DNA of 64,000 nucleotides from Candidatus Gastranaerophilales bacterium (GCA_944322755.1 CALUPY010000002.1:1-64000); one strand, 5' to 3'. Positions 23,036 to 31,793 are shown, counted from the stretch's first letter. Notes: generated from the letters alone by a model not told the origin. Translations and numbers: made by a program.

Positions 23036-23983
23036 ATGGGCAAAATTGCGTTTGTATTTCCGGGTCAAGGTTCACAGTCAGTGGGTATGGGGCTCGATTT
23101 ATATAATAATTCACAAAAGGCTAAAGAAATTTTTAATCTGGCAGATACATTGCTGGGCAAAAAAATTTCAAAGATTTGTTTTGAAGGTCCGGAAGAAGAT
23201 TTGAAGCAGACCATCAATACACAGCCGGCAATTCTTGTCACCTCGCTTGCTGCCCTTGCCGCATTCAGGGAAAAGAGTGATATAAAACCTGATTTTGTTG
23301 CCGGTCATTCTCTAGGAGAATACGGCGCATTGTATGCTGCAGGTGCTATAGATTTTGATACGGCAATGCTTTTGATACAAAAAAGGGCAGAGCTTATGAA
23401 TGAAGCTGCTTTGACGACCAAAGGTGCTATGACTGCTGTTATCGGCCTGGATAAAGAAAAAATAGAAGATGTGCTTGCAAAGATTGACGGAATTGTTTCT
23501 GTTGCGAATTACAATTCGCCTGCCCAGATTGTCATAACAGGTGAAGAAAGCGCTGTTAATACAGCAAACGAGCTATTAAAAGAAGCAGGAGCCAAAAGAG
23601 TTATCTCTCTTCCAGTTTCAGGCGGATTTCATTCAATGCTTATGAAAGAAGCCGGTCTTGCTTTCGGGGAATATACAAAGAACTTTGCCGTTTCCGGGGC
23701 GAAAGTTCCTGTTGTATCAAATACAGATGCTGTAATAACTACTGACGCTGAGGAATTAAGGGCAAAAATGCCGGTTCAAATTTATTCCTCCGTATACTGG
23801 ACACAGTCGGTGCAGGAAATGATTAAAAACGGCGTAGATACTATTATAGAAATGGGACCTGGAAAAGTTCTTGCCGGTCTGTGCAAAAAAATAGATGCGT
23901 CGTTGAAGGTTTATAATATTTATGATACAGAGTCTCTAAATGCAACACTTTCTGTATTACAATCGGAGACTGTATGTCAGTAA
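23036..23983 (+). CDS. fabD: Malonyl-CoA:ACP transacylase FabD
   Basis: 315 residues. Loads malonyl groups onto ACP. FPGQGSQSVGMG at 7-18, the nucleophile motif GHSLGEYGALYAAG at about 90-103, QKRAELMNEAA with the conserved Arg, and the His of SGGFHSMLM at about 197. GGAG lies before the start. Its last 10 bp overlap the next small gene. Confidence 0.97.
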   Translation: MGKIAFVFPGQGSQSVGMGLDLYNNSQKAKEIFNLADTLLGKKISKICFEGPEEDLKQTINTQPAILVTSLAALAAFREKSDIKPDFVAGHSLGEYGALYAAGAIDFDTAMLLIQKRAELMNEAALTTKGAMTAVIGLDKEKIEDVLAKIDGIVSVANYNSPAQIVITGEESAVNTANELLKEAGAKRVISLPVSGGFHSMLMKEAGLAFGEYTKNFAVSGAKVPVVSNTDAVITTDAEELRAKMPVQIYSSVYWTQSVQEMIKNGVDTIIEMGPGKVLAGLCKKIDASLKVYNIYDTESLNATLSVLQSETVCQ

Positions 23984-24240
23984 CTCTTTGGGAAAAATTA
24001 GCAAAGAGCAAAACGTTTAAACCGACAAAAAGGAATTACAATACTCCGGAATTTTACAGACAGCATCCTGATCTTGCGCCGCGCAATATTTATCTTCGTG
24101 AAGGACGCTTAATAACGGAAAAAGATATAAAAAAAACACTAAAACGATTGGAGAGAATTGAAGCAATAGAAAATTTTTGGAATACGTTTTCAGCAAAACT
24201 AAAACAAATTAGTCAATTATTTAGGATAAAAAAAGATTAG
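23974..24240 (+). CDS. Unknown 88-aa basic protein between fabD and fabG
   Basis: Overlaps the end of fabD by 10 nt, so it is translationally coupled. It is basic and soluble: MSVTLWEKLAKSKTFKPTKRNYNTPEFYRQHPDLAPRN in the first 40 residues, then a Lys/Arg helix (KKTLKRLERIEAIENFWNTFSAKLKQI). Its place would normally be occupied by fabG or acpP. It is not an acyl carrier protein, as there is no DSL motif. A lineage-specific partner of fatty-acid synthesis is possible. Confidence 0.7.
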   Translation: MSVTLWEKLAKSKTFKPTKRNYNTPEFYRQHPDLAPRNIYLREGRLITEKDIKKTLKRLERIEAIENFWNTFSAKLKQISQLFRIKKD

Positions 24241-24258
24241 AAATTAAGGAGAAAAATT

Positions 24259-24987
24259 ATGGCAGAAAAAAAAGTTGCATTGATTACAGGTGCATCACAG
24301 GGAATAGGCAAGGTTACAGCGTTGAAACTTGCGAGCTGCGGTTATGATATCGCAATTAACTATATCGGACGTGAAGATGATGCAAAGGAAGTAAAAAAAG
24401 AATGCGAAGCATTTGGCGTAGAAGCTGAGATATTTGAATTTGATGTAACAAATGTTGAAGCTGTTAATGCCGGTGTTGAAGCAATACATAAAAGATTCGG
24501 AAGAATTGATGTTCTTGTAAACAACGCAGGTATTACAAAAGACGGACTTTTCTTGCGAATGACTCCGGATCAGTGGAATGCTGTTATAAATATTAACTTA
24601 ACCGGTGCTTATAATGTTACTCATCCGGTTGTAAAAATTATGATGAAACAGAGAATCGGTTCAATCATTAACATGTCAAGTATAGTCGGCGTAATGGGCA
24701 ATGCCGGTCAGGCAAACTATTCTGCCTCAAAAGCAGGTTTAATCGGTTTTACAAAATCGCTTGCAAAAGAACTCGGTTCAAGAAACATCAGAGTAAACGC
24801 AGTAGCACCCGGGTTTATTAAAACAGCTATGACTGCAGGTCTTGATAACAATGAAATCTATCAGCACATTCCGTTAAGAAGAATGGGTGAAGCTGAAGAT
24901 ATCGCAACCGTTATCAAATTCCTTGCCGAAGATGCGACTTATGTTACCGGTCAGGTAATAGGTGTTGACGGCGGTTTGGTTGTGTAG
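24259..24987 (+). CDS. fabG: 3-oxoacyl-ACP reductase FabG
   Basis: 242 residues. NADPH-dependent short-chain dehydrogenase of the fatty-acid cycle. ALITGASQGIGKVTA (cofactor loop), VNNAGIT, catalytic Ser in INMSSIVGVMGN, YSASKAGL (Tyr and Lys) and VAPGFIKTAM. TAAGGAGAAAAATT precedes the start. A terminator follows 16 bp after the stop. acpP and fabF are not in the window. Confidence 0.97.
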   Translation: MAEKKVALITGASQGIGKVTALKLASCGYDIAINYIGREDDAKEVKKECEAFGVEAEIFEFDVTNVEAVNAGVEAIHKRFGRIDVLVNNAGITKDGLFLRMTPDQWNAVININLTGAYNVTHPVVKIMMKQRIGSIINMSSIVGVMGNAGQANYSASKAGLIGFTKSLAKELGSRNIRVNAVAPGFIKTAMTAGLDNNEIYQHIPLRRMGEAEDIATVIKFLAEDATYVTGQVIGVDGGLVV

Positions 24988-25002
24988 TTTAAATATTTGG
25001 AC

Positions 25003-25037
25003 AAAAAACACCTCCTGGTTCAGGGGGTGTTTTTTTA
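25003..25037 (+). terminator. Terminator of the fab operon
   Basis: AAACACCTCC-TGGTTCA-GGGGGTGTTT with A-run before and T7 after. It works for both converging genes. Confidence 0.9.
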
Positions 25038-25063
25038 TAAGATATGAGGTTAAGTACTTAAAA

Positions 25064-26191
25064 CTATAAATTTAGACCATTTATAATTTCGTCTACGACC
25101 GGTGAATCATAGTCATTTGTATTCATAATCTTATCAAGGTTGTAATGAATTAATCCAAATGATGCAGAAAAATCCGGTGTGGTATTAGAAGTTGCGTCTT
25201 CCATTGCGTCAATAAGCCTTGTACATGCTGCATCAACCATTGTATGTGATGCATTAAGCATTTTTAAGCCTGCATCGTAAATTTTATCTTTTCCGTTAGA
25301 ATCAGCAATATTATTCAATTCATTATACGTATTTATTAATTCATTGATTTTTTCATCTGCTTCTTTTGTGTTCAGCGACTCCATATCTGAAAGTTCGGAG
25401 ATTTGCTGCATATATTTGTCATATGTATTATTATATTCATCGCTGTTTATCACAGGTTCTTTTTCATGAAAATCTTCTGCATCTACCCCTAATTTCATTA
25501 TTGCTTTATGTCTGACAGAATTTGCAACTTTACAATTTGTTTTTAAATCATCTTGTTTGTTAGATATATCAGCTAAATAAGCGTTGGTATCGAAGAATCC
25601 GGGATTTTGTGTTTGGATATCATGTATCTTTTCATAAAGTCCGTTAATCTTGTTAACATAATCCTGATTAAGCAAACCGTCATTTTCTTCTGCAATGTCT
25701 TTAAATTCTTCATTTAGCGCAGAATTCTCTGAATTTTTAGAGCCGAATGCACTTAGCACTGTATTTACAAAGTTATTTGTCGTTTCGTAATTTTCGTCGG
25801 ATTTTTTAGCAAAATCATTTATCTTATCTTTATTTGCATATACAGTAGAATCAAGCTTTTCTATAATTTCAGGTACTGTCAATGTATACGAGTCATCTTT
25901 TAATTTATCTAACGCATCACCGAAATCAAGGACTTGACCTGACTGGGTGTTCTCAATATCTTTTACTGTATCGTCATCACTGCAGCTTTGTGTAGCAAGC
26001 CCTATTGCTAATGCAGCAAAAACAGATTTTAACTTATTCAAAAATGAATTATTATGCAGCGATGCTTGAGGTTTTTGAAGAACAAATTCGTCATTTTTAA
26101 CGGGATGTTTAACAGATGTCTGCGCTTCAATAGCACTGCTTTCGTTAATTCTATACACATTATTATTTACGCCGTCCACGGATTTAATCAC
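25064..26191 (-). CDS. Unknown protein with internal lipobox-like segment
   Basis: 375 residues. About 50 polar residues precede a hydrophobic stretch ending in a lipobox-like LATQSC (FAALAIGLATQSCSDDD, about 58-74). If this is a signal sequence it has an unusually long N-terminal region, or translation starts further in, although no internal ATG with a good ribosome-binding site precedes it. The rest is acidic and all-helical (DALDKLKDDS...LNNIADSNGKDK), with several coiled-coil-like repeats. Possibly a surface lipoprotein. No family recognised. Confidence 0.65.
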   Translation of the reverse strand: MIKSVDGVNNNVYRINESSAIEAQTSVKHPVKNDEFVLQKPQASLHNNSFLNKLKSVFAALAIGLATQSCSDDDTVKDIENTQSGQVLDFGDALDKLKDDSYTLTVPEIIEKLDSTVYANKDKINDFAKKSDENYETTNNFVNTVLSAFGSKNSENSALNEEFKDIAEENDGLLNQDYVNKINGLYEKIHDIQTQNPGFFDTNAYLADISNKQDDLKTNCKVANSVRHKAIMKLGVDAEDFHEKEPVINSDEYNNTYDKYMQQISELSDMESLNTKEADEKINELINTYNELNNIADSNGKDKIYDAGLKMLNASHTMVDAACTRLIDAMEDATSNTTPDFSASFGLIHYNLDKIMNTNDYDSPVVDEIINGLNL

Positions 26192-26436
26192 AATTTCCCA
26201 ACCTTTCTCGTTAATACAATTTATTTACATAAAACCTTAGAATAAAATTTTTTGCTAGTATTTTGTAAAGAAAGATGAAGAAATTCGTATCTAAATAAAC
26301 AAAATGTTTTATGCATAATATAAAGCTTTTTGGGCTTTTTGTAAAATTATATTACTTTTTTATCTAAAACTATAAAGTTTTGATTAATTGTTGCCGATAA
26401 CAACAGAGTAAGAAAGTCTAAATAAAGGAGATGAGT
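26192..26436. other. AT-rich divergent promoter region
   Basis: About 245 bp between a leftward gene and the rightward 43-codon gene. Strongly AT-rich with A- and T-tracts. No further gene seen. Confidence 0.35.
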
Positions 26437-26568
26437 ATGAATCAGCAACAATTGTGGCCTGGTGCCTACAGTTTTAATAACGAATTGAAAATGTTTTTAG
26501 AATATATGCAGGAACAAATAGCCATTGTACTAAGTAATATGGAAAAAACAGAACATCAGACAGTCTAG
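26437..26568 (+). CDS. Small 43-aa ORF with good ribosome-binding site
   Basis: AAAGGAG ends 6 nt before the ATG at 26437, and the frame MNQQQLWPGAYSFNNELKMF...EKTEHQTV runs 43 codons. It has a central amphipathic helix (ELKMFLEYMQEQIAIVLSNME). The stop overlaps by 4 bp the end of the convergent dciA-like gene. Function unknown. Too short for family recognition. Confidence 0.6.
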   Translation: MNQQQLWPGAYSFNNELKMFLEYMQEQIAIVLSNMEKTEHQTV

Positions 26569-27116
26569 TTTTTATCAGACATAGAAAGAAACTTCTGATA
26601 CTTTAAGTCGTTAATGATTGCTTTGAGCATTTTTTCCCGTTGTTGTTTTGATGCAAATGTGTTTTTTTCAACACTTGAACGAATCATTGCCAATTCATTT
26701 TCATCAAGCTCTATTAGGTCAGGATTAAATTTTTTGGCATGAGCATTGGTAGACTCTGGCGCTGTATCGGTATAATCAGGAGTATTTTTTTCTTGTCTCC
26801 ATATTTTATGGGAAAACACTATGTCTGAGATGTTTATGTTTAATGATTTGGTATATGGCTGCATTTTTTTTTGAATATCTGTCTTGAAAATCAAAAGTTC
26901 ACTTGTGACCATTGAGTTTGCACATGCAACGATAAGCTCTCCTTTGTTGTTTATTGAGACAGGACGTGTTATTTTTTCAAACTTTTTGCCGACAATTTTT
27001 CCCCAGAATTTAAACAGCATGCTTTTTTGGATACCATTTTGCAGGTCAGTATCCTTTACTATAGAATTAACTACATCTCCGATATTTTCCAGCCCTGAGT
27101 ATAATATTCTTTTCAT
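26565..27116 (-). CDS. DciA/DUF721-family protein
   Basis: 183 residues. The DUF721 module sits at about 10-100: LENIGDVVNSIVKD...FKFWGKIVGKKFEKITRPVSINNKGELIVACANSMVTSELLIFKTDI, with the conserved W, the basic patch and the LxV-A-SxxxAxEL-type helix. DciA proteins act as the ancestral loader or partner of replicative helicase DnaB. The C-terminal 80 residues are lineage-specific. It lies 8 bp behind the CMP-sugar synthetase gene, so it is part of that operon. Confidence 0.75.
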   Translation of the reverse strand: MKRILYSGLENIGDVVNSIVKDTDLQNGIQKSMLFKFWGKIVGKKFEKITRPVSINNKGELIVACANSMVTSELLIFKTDIQKKMQPYTKSLNINISDIVFSHKIWRQEKNTPDYTDTAPESTNAHAKKFNPDLIELDENELAMIRSSVEKNTFASKQQREKMLKAIINDLKYQKFLSMSDKN

Positions 27117-27124
27117 AGATGTTT

Positions 27125-27823
27125 TTATACAGATTGTGCGTTTTTTTCAAGTATATATTTTTCTGCTTTTTCAAAATCCGATAAGGTATCAATATCTATA
27201 GGATTTTTTTGTAAGTATATTTCGGGTTTGTATCCGATAAAATCTTTTACTTCCTTCATTACATCGGTTTTTATAATATATATAGCCCCGCTTTCAACGT
27301 ATAACGGGTAATGAAGGTGTTTGTCCTGGCGTCTTGGTCTGTTTCTGTAATCGTAAAGGCATTCATATTCACCGCTAAACGGAGATTTTCTCCATCTTGC
27401 GTGAGTAGTACCTGCCTGAAATGCGGCAAACACAGAATCACAATCAGATTTTAAAAATAATTCAAACGCTTCGTCAATCTGGTTTTCGTCTCTTAGCGGA
27501 CAAGTTGCCTGTAAAAGAATTGTCACATCAGGATGATAATTCTTCTTTTCAAGCTCTTCCAATACCTGCAGCATAACCGGAGCTGTTTTTGTTTCATCCT
27601 GTGCCAGTTCAACCGGTCTGTCAATAACTTCTGCACCATAGGACTCAGCAACAGCTTTTATTTTTGCATCTTCTGTTGAGACTACAGTCCTTGTTATGTA
27701 TTTGGACTTTAGAGAGGCATCTATTGTATATGCGACAAGCGGTTTCCCTGCAAGCAGTTTTATATTTTTGCCGGGAATTCCCTTTGAACCGCCTCTTACC
27801 GGTATTATTGATAAAACTTCCAT
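27125..27823 (-). CDS. CMP-sugar (acylneuraminate) cytidylyltransferase family protein
   Basis: 232 residues. IIPVRGGSKGIPGKNIKLLAGKPLVAYTI is the nucleotide-binding signature of CMP-sialic/pseudaminic/legionaminic acid synthetases. LLQATCPLRD (about 97-106) and the sugar-binding region ESGAIYIIKTDVM plus NPIDIDTLSDFEKAE at the C-terminus also match. It activates a nonulosonic acid with CTP, perhaps for flagellin glycosylation or surface polysaccharide, given the flagellar genes in the window. The sugar cannot be told from sequence. Its start overlaps the stop of the ribbon-helix-helix gene (TAATG). Confidence 0.88.
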   Translation of the reverse strand: MEVLSIIPVRGGSKGIPGKNIKLLAGKPLVAYTIDASLKSKYITRTVVSTEDAKIKAVAESYGAEVIDRPVELAQDETKTAPVMLQVLEELEKKNYHPDVTILLQATCPLRDENQIDEAFELFLKSDCDSVFAAFQAGTTHARWRKSPFSGEYECLYDYRNRPRRQDKHLHYPLYVESGAIYIIKTDVMKEVKDFIGYKPEIYLQKNPIDIDTLSDFEKAEKYILEKNAQSV

Positions 27824-28011
27824 TAGTTCAGAATTTCTTCTAATAATTTTGCGTTATTTGATGCTTTTTGAGGATTTGGCAATTTTGTACGTTTAATATA
27901 GCTTCTGAGAGCTTCTCTTACAAGTTCGCTTCTTGTTCTCTGTTCATTATCGGCTACCTGATCAATTTTGCTTAAAAACTCATCGGGCATTGAAACCAAT
28001 ATTCTAGCCAT
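27823..28011 (-). CDS. Ribbon-helix-helix (CopG/Arc-type) regulator
   Basis: 62 residues from MARILVSMPDEFLSKIDQVA. An upstream ATG at 28065 is less likely because AAAGGAGAAAG lies just before the ATG at 28011. The N-terminal strand ARILVSMP and helices EFLSKIDQVADN and TRSELVREALRSYIK are the RHH fold, which binds DNA as a dimer through the strand. It heads an operon with the CMP-sugar synthetase and dciA. An inverted repeat upstream may be its operator. Confidence 0.85.
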   Translation of the reverse strand: MARILVSMPDEFLSKIDQVADNEQRTRSELVREALRSYIKRTKLPNPQKASNNAKLLEEILN

Positions 28012-28084
28012 ACTTTCTCCTTTTTTAATAATACGGTGACAAATATTACAAATATTATACATCAAAAAGTTATATTTTCTATAT

Positions 28085-28180
28085 CATTTTGTCTAATCTT
28101 TATCAAAATGTAACATTTCAAGACAAAATGTTAATAAATTAAGGTTGCTAATACAATTTTCTGACTATAATTTTGTCTCA
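28085..28180. promoter_or_regulatory. TTTTGTCT inverted/direct repeats, candidate RHH operator
   Basis: CATTTTGTCT (28085-28094) and its inverse AGACAAAATG (28121-28130) form a perfect 10-bp inverted repeat, with a third TTTTGTCT at 28171-28178. All lie in the 200 bp upstream of the ribbon-helix-helix gene, so autoregulation through these sites is plausible. Confidence 0.45.
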
Positions 28181-28218
28181 GACACCAAAATTAGCCTATA
28201 TTAATGTTAGGTATCTTT

Positions 28219-28545
28219 TTATTCTCTAAACGGTATTCCGCAAAAAGTTTTTTGTCTGTTGGGGTTGGCAACAACTTTCTTTGCACATTCAAAACACGCA
28301 TTTTGCCCATCAGGAGAGAAAAAATCATACAGCTCTGTTATTTTTTTTCCACAATATGCACAATACTGCTCGTTTTCTTCTAACTGTTTTTTGTGCTGGT
28401 CTCTATCCATCTCGAATAATATCTTGCAAAGTTTTGTCATTGCTTGTATTGACTCTTCTTTTGTACAAGGTTCATCTGAATATTTAATTTCATATGTAAG
28501 CTCTTTTCTCTTTTTCGAAGATTTTTTTGCATAGGTTTTTGACAT
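28219..28545 (-). CDS. Small zinc-ribbon-like protein
   Basis: 108 residues. A basic N-terminus (MSKTYAKKSSKKRKEL) precedes a helical middle, and a four-cysteine ribbon follows at about 62-88: CAYCGKKITELYDFFSPDGQNACFEC. It ends KTFCGIPFRE. Possibly a nucleic-acid-associated accessory protein. Family not recognised. Confidence 0.65.
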   Translation of the reverse strand: MSKTYAKKSSKKRKELTYEIKYSDEPCTKEESIQAMTKLCKILFEMDRDQHKKQLEENEQYCAYCGKKITELYDFFSPDGQNACFECAKKVVANPNRQKTFCGIPFRE

Positions 28546-28679
28546 AATTTTTCTCCTTTATTTAGCATAATTCCAGTGACCATTATGAATACGATAAATT
28601 TTAACTGTATACAGTGATGCCTTATGATAAAAAGACATCACTGTATAGATTATTTGAGATTTTTTAACGGCTTAAGGGG
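28546..28679. other. Intergenic copy of the duplicated downstream region
   Basis: Homologous to 577-655. This copy has an extra 35 bp between two TATACAG direct repeats, containing ACAGTGATG...CATCACTGT as an inverted repeat. Loss by recombination between the TATACAG repeats explains the shorter copy at the left end of the window. Confidence 0.6.
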
Positions 28680-28712
28680 CTAAAAAATGCCGGTATTAAA
28701 CCGGCGTTTTTT
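28680..28712 (-). terminator. Terminator after the 28715 gene
   Basis: Minus-strand GCCGGT-TTAAT-ACCGGC followed by ATTTTTTA. Duplicated at 542-573. Confidence 0.85.
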
Positions 28713-28714
28713 CT

Positions 28715-29263
28715 TTAGACATTCTTTTCTTCATGTATTTCAATAATCTTCCGAAGTCTGTTTTGAACATCTTTGTTTAAATCATAGCCCGGCACATTGT
28801 TATACATATGCCTGTATTCTCTCGGCCACATTCCGATTTCATCACCTGCCGCAATCACCGGAAATGTTTTTGTATCCCTGCCTGCAGATATTGAATATCC
28901 TCTTGCTGTTTTACCGTTTTCCATCAGAGCTTCATATGTCGGATTAAAACTGTATCCGCCAAGTGAATCCGGTATTGTTTTAAGAGAATGATTTCTGGGA
29001 ATCAGTCTGTCATAGCTTATTGCGATACTTTTATCGTGTTCTAAATTTTTATAAAATTCTTTTACTGTTGTTTCAAGCTTCTTCTGGCTTAGTTCATAAA
29101 CTTCTTTAGCTTTTTCAAGAAGTTTTTTTGTTTCTGGTGTCATTTTTTCTGTTTTGTAATTCACTTCACAGTGCCTGAAATCGCCAAAAGACACTTTGTT
29201 CTTCATTGCAGGTTTGTTCATTCTAACCGGTTTTGAATAAGCAGTGTTAATACTCAAATTCAT
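28715..29263 (-). CDS. Unknown 182-aa protein with VSFGD tag; parent of the 432-539 fragment
   Basis: Starts MNLSINTAYSKPVRMNKPAMKNKVSFGDFRH: a roughly 25-residue basic leader followed by the Phe-Gly tag at 26-27. A helical coiled-coil region (about 44-75, KLLEKAKEVYELSQKKLETTVKEFYKNLE) precedes a compact C-terminal part with aromatic and Gly residues (GGYSFNPTYEALMENGKTARGYSISAGRD). No signal peptide or TM segment. Its last 36 codons, terminator and downstream DNA are duplicated at the left end of the window. Confidence 0.7.
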   Translation of the reverse strand: MNLSINTAYSKPVRMNKPAMKNKVSFGDFRHCEVNYKTEKMTPETKKLLEKAKEVYELSQKKLETTVKEFYKNLEHDKSIAISYDRLIPRNHSLKTIPDSLGGYSFNPTYEALMENGKTARGYSISAGRDTKTFPVIAAGDEIGMWPREYRHMYNNVPGYDLNKDVQNRLRKIIEIHEEKNV

Positions 29264-29428
29264 AAAGAGACCCCTTTCTTAATAAACACAAGATAATTAT
29301 AGACCAATTCTTCATTTTATAGTGAAAATTTAAAGATTTGTAAAAATAGATTCAAAAATATTCAAGTTCCTGATTACAACTGCCGATATATACAAAGTGG
29401 ACAGAGAAATTATAAACAGGGAGATACA

Positions 29429-29752
29429 ATGAATAGCGTATATAATGAAAATATTTATAACGAGTTAAATAACTGGAATTTTGGAGCAATGCTCTGTCCT
29501 TTTTTGTGGGGGCTGGGCAATAAAATAGACTGGACTATAACTGCTGTAGCTCTAATTTCATTATGTAATCCGTTGACAGCACTGCTTGTCTGCATTTGGT
29601 TTGGTATGAACGGAAATAAATGGGCGCTGGAATCCGGCTGCTATAAAGATTTTGATTCTTTTTCAAAACAACAGAAAAGATGGACTGCAGGGATTCTTGT
29701 TCTATATTGCATTCTTTATCTTGTGTTTGCTGTAGTTTATGTCGTTATGTAA
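29429..29752 (+). CDS. Small two-TM membrane protein
   Basis: 107 residues. NWNFGAMLCPFLWGLGNKIDWTITAVALISLCNPLTALLVCIWFGMNGNKWALE is the pattern of a small membrane family in which a W-x-x-(G/A)-A-x-x-x-P-x-x-W-G motif leads into a TM pair. A last TM helix lies at about 85-107. CAGGGAG is 8 nt before the start. Its 3' end overlaps that of the convergent metal-ATPase gene by 16 bp. Function unknown. Confidence 0.65.
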   Translation: MNSVYNENIYNELNNWNFGAMLCPFLWGLGNKIDWTITAVALISLCNPLTALLVCIWFGMNGNKWALESGCYKDFDSFSKQQKRWTAGILVLYCILYLVFAVVYVVM

Positions 29753-31629
29753 CTCTTTAAAAATTTTTTTACATTAAGGGTACGCATTGCGTTTAAAATA
29801 GCAATAAAAGCAACCCCCACATCAGCAAATACAGCGCCCCACATTGTCACCATTCCAAAGGCGCCGAGTACTAGAAACATGGCTTTTACTCCAAGTGCAA
29901 ATATTATATTCTGTTTAACTATTTGCATGGTCTTTCTCGCAATTTTTATTCCTGTTGTAATCTTCGATGGTTTATCATCCATAATAACTATATCTGCTGA
30001 TTCTATTGCTGCATCAGAGCCCAGCGCTCCCATTGCAATGCCCGCATCTGCCCTCGTCAGCACAGGTGCATCGTTTATTCCGTCTCCGGCAAAGATTACA
30101 CTTTTTCCTTTTTCTTTATTCTCTATTATGTCTTCAAGTTTTTCAACTTTTTGATTTGGTAATAAATCAGAATAAACTGTATCCAGACATAACTGTTTTT
30201 TTACGTTTTCTGCTGCCTTTTCAGTATCTCCTGTAAGCATTACTATATTTACATCTAATTTCTTTAATGTGCAAATTGCTTGTTTTGCATCGTCTTTAAT
30301 TTCATCAGAAATTACAATATAACCTTTGTAATTACCGTCAATCGCTGTGTAAACAACGGTTCCAGCTTCGATATTTTGGGAATAATTAATATTATACATA
30401 TCAAGAAGTTTTGAATTTCCAACCAAAATCTCTTTTCCTGAGACAACGGCTTTTATCCCGCTGCCCGTAATATCTGTTATATCTTTGACTCTGCTTCTGT
30501 CTATATCTTTTCCGTATGCTTCTTTTAAAGACAGCGCAATAGGATGAGATGACGAACATTCTGCCAGGGCAGTATATTCAAGCAATTCTTCCTTTGAAAT
30601 ATTTTGAGGATGAATTTGTGTTACTTTAAAACTACCTTTTGTAAGAGTACCTGTTTTGTCAAACACAATAGTATCAGGGTTTGCAAGGGTTTCTAGATAG
30701 CTGCTGCCCTTTATAAGAATACCGCATTTTGAAGCGCCGCCTATGCCGCCGAAAAAGCTGAGTGGAATGGATATAACAAGAGCGCACGGACAAGAGATGG
30801 CAAGAAACGTAAGTGCTCTTTCTAACCATACGGAAAATACTGCGTTTTCTATAAGTAACGGAGGCAGCACAGCCAGTAAAACAGCTCCTGCAACAACAAG
30901 CGGGGTATAATATGCAGCGAATCTGGTTATAAAGTTTTCTGCTTTTGCTTTTTTGGTGACTGCATGTTGTACCATTTCGAGTATTTTTGATACGGTGGAT
31001 TCTCCGAATGGTTTTGTTACTCGTATTTTTAAACAGCCATTGAGGTTTATAAATCCGCTTATTGCTTCATCACCTGCTTTTATTTCTCTGGGAACAGATT
31101 CTCCTGTCAATGCAGAGGTATCAATAGAAGCCTTGCCTTCTGTCACTATTCCGTCCAGCGGAATTTTTTCACCCGTATTAACTACAATAATATTACCAGT
31201 TTTTACCTCATTTGGAGAACATTTTATGAGTTTGTTGTCTTTTTCAATGTTTGCATAATCCGGTCTTATGTCCATTAATGCAGTGATAGAGTTTCGTGAT
31301 TTTGCAACTGCCATGTGCTGAAAGTATTCGCCTATTTGATATAAAACCATGACCATTACGGCTTCAGGATATTCTTTTATTGCAAATGCACCAAGAGTCG
31401 CTATACTCATCAGAAAATTTTCGTCAAATATTTTGCCTTTTATAATATTTCTGAATGCTTTTAAAAGAATATCACCTCCTGCTAGAAGGTATGCCAAAAA
31501 GAACAAACTAAATTTTACAGGCTCGGACAAGTGCGATAATATTACTGTTATAAACACAATAAACGCTATGCCTGTTCGTTTTAGAGATGATTTATTATGT
31601 TTGTGGTTGTGTTCGTTATGTTTACACAT
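29737..31629 (-). CDS. Zinc/cadmium-exporting P1B-type ATPase
   Basis: 630 residues from ATG 31629. An in-frame upstream codon at 31659 is less likely, since AAAGGG lies 9 nt before 31629. The N-terminus has a His-rich MCKHNEHNHKHNK instead of a heavy-metal-associated Cys domain. Then follow TM segments, the actuator loop (TGESVP), the metal-site CPC in ISCPCALVISIP (about 278), the phosphorylation site DKTGTLTKG (about 323), and GDGINDAPVL. ZntA/CadA-type exporters pump Zn2+, Cd2+ or Pb2+ out of the cell using ATP. It is divergent from an ArsR/SmtB regulator with operators in between. Confidence 0.92.
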   Translation of the reverse strand: MCKHNEHNHKHNKSSLKRTGIAFIVFITVILSHLSEPVKFSLFFLAYLLAGGDILLKAFRNIIKGKIFDENFLMSIATLGAFAIKEYPEAVMVMVLYQIGEYFQHMAVAKSRNSITALMDIRPDYANIEKDNKLIKCSPNEVKTGNIIVVNTGEKIPLDGIVTEGKASIDTSALTGESVPREIKAGDEAISGFINLNGCLKIRVTKPFGESTVSKILEMVQHAVTKKAKAENFITRFAAYYTPLVVAGAVLLAVLPPLLIENAVFSVWLERALTFLAISCPCALVISIPLSFFGGIGGASKCGILIKGSSYLETLANPDTIVFDKTGTLTKGSFKVTQIHPQNISKEELLEYTALAECSSSHPIALSLKEAYGKDIDRSRVKDITDITGSGIKAVVSGKEILVGNSKLLDMYNINYSQNIEAGTVVYTAIDGNYKGYIVISDEIKDDAKQAICTLKKLDVNIVMLTGDTEKAAENVKKQLCLDTVYSDLLPNQKVEKLEDIIENKEKGKSVIFAGDGINDAPVLTRADAGIAMGALGSDAAIESADIVIMDDKPSKITTGIKIARKTMQIVKQNIIFALGVKAMFLVLGAFGMVTMWGAVFADVGVAFIAILNAMRTLNVKKFLKSYITT

Positions 31630-31643
31630 TGTCAGACCCTTTG

Positions 31644-31752
31644 TTGAATAGTTGCTCAATCATATTACCATTATAGTTGAATAATTGTTCAATTGTCAAT
31701 GTTGTGCCGTGAAAATTTAACAAATCTTATTATTGTTGAACAACTGTTCAAT
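31644..31752. promoter_or_regulatory. Three SmtB/ArsR-type operators between zntA-like and arsR
   Basis: TTGAATAGTTGCTCAA (31644-31659), TTGAATAATTGTTCAA (31677-31692) and the perfect TTGAACAACTGTTCAA (31737-31752) share the half-site TTGAA-A and 2-bp spacing of SmtB/CzrA operators. One lies close to each gene and one lies in the middle, which fits joint repression of both divergent promoters. Confidence 0.85.
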
Positions 31753-31793
31753 TGTGGTAAAATTGAAATAGACTAAAAAACAGAAAGGTTAAT

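Noticed and set aside
23974-24240. Acyl carrier protein between fabD and fabG
   Set aside because: The protein is basic and lacks the DSL phosphopantetheine site.
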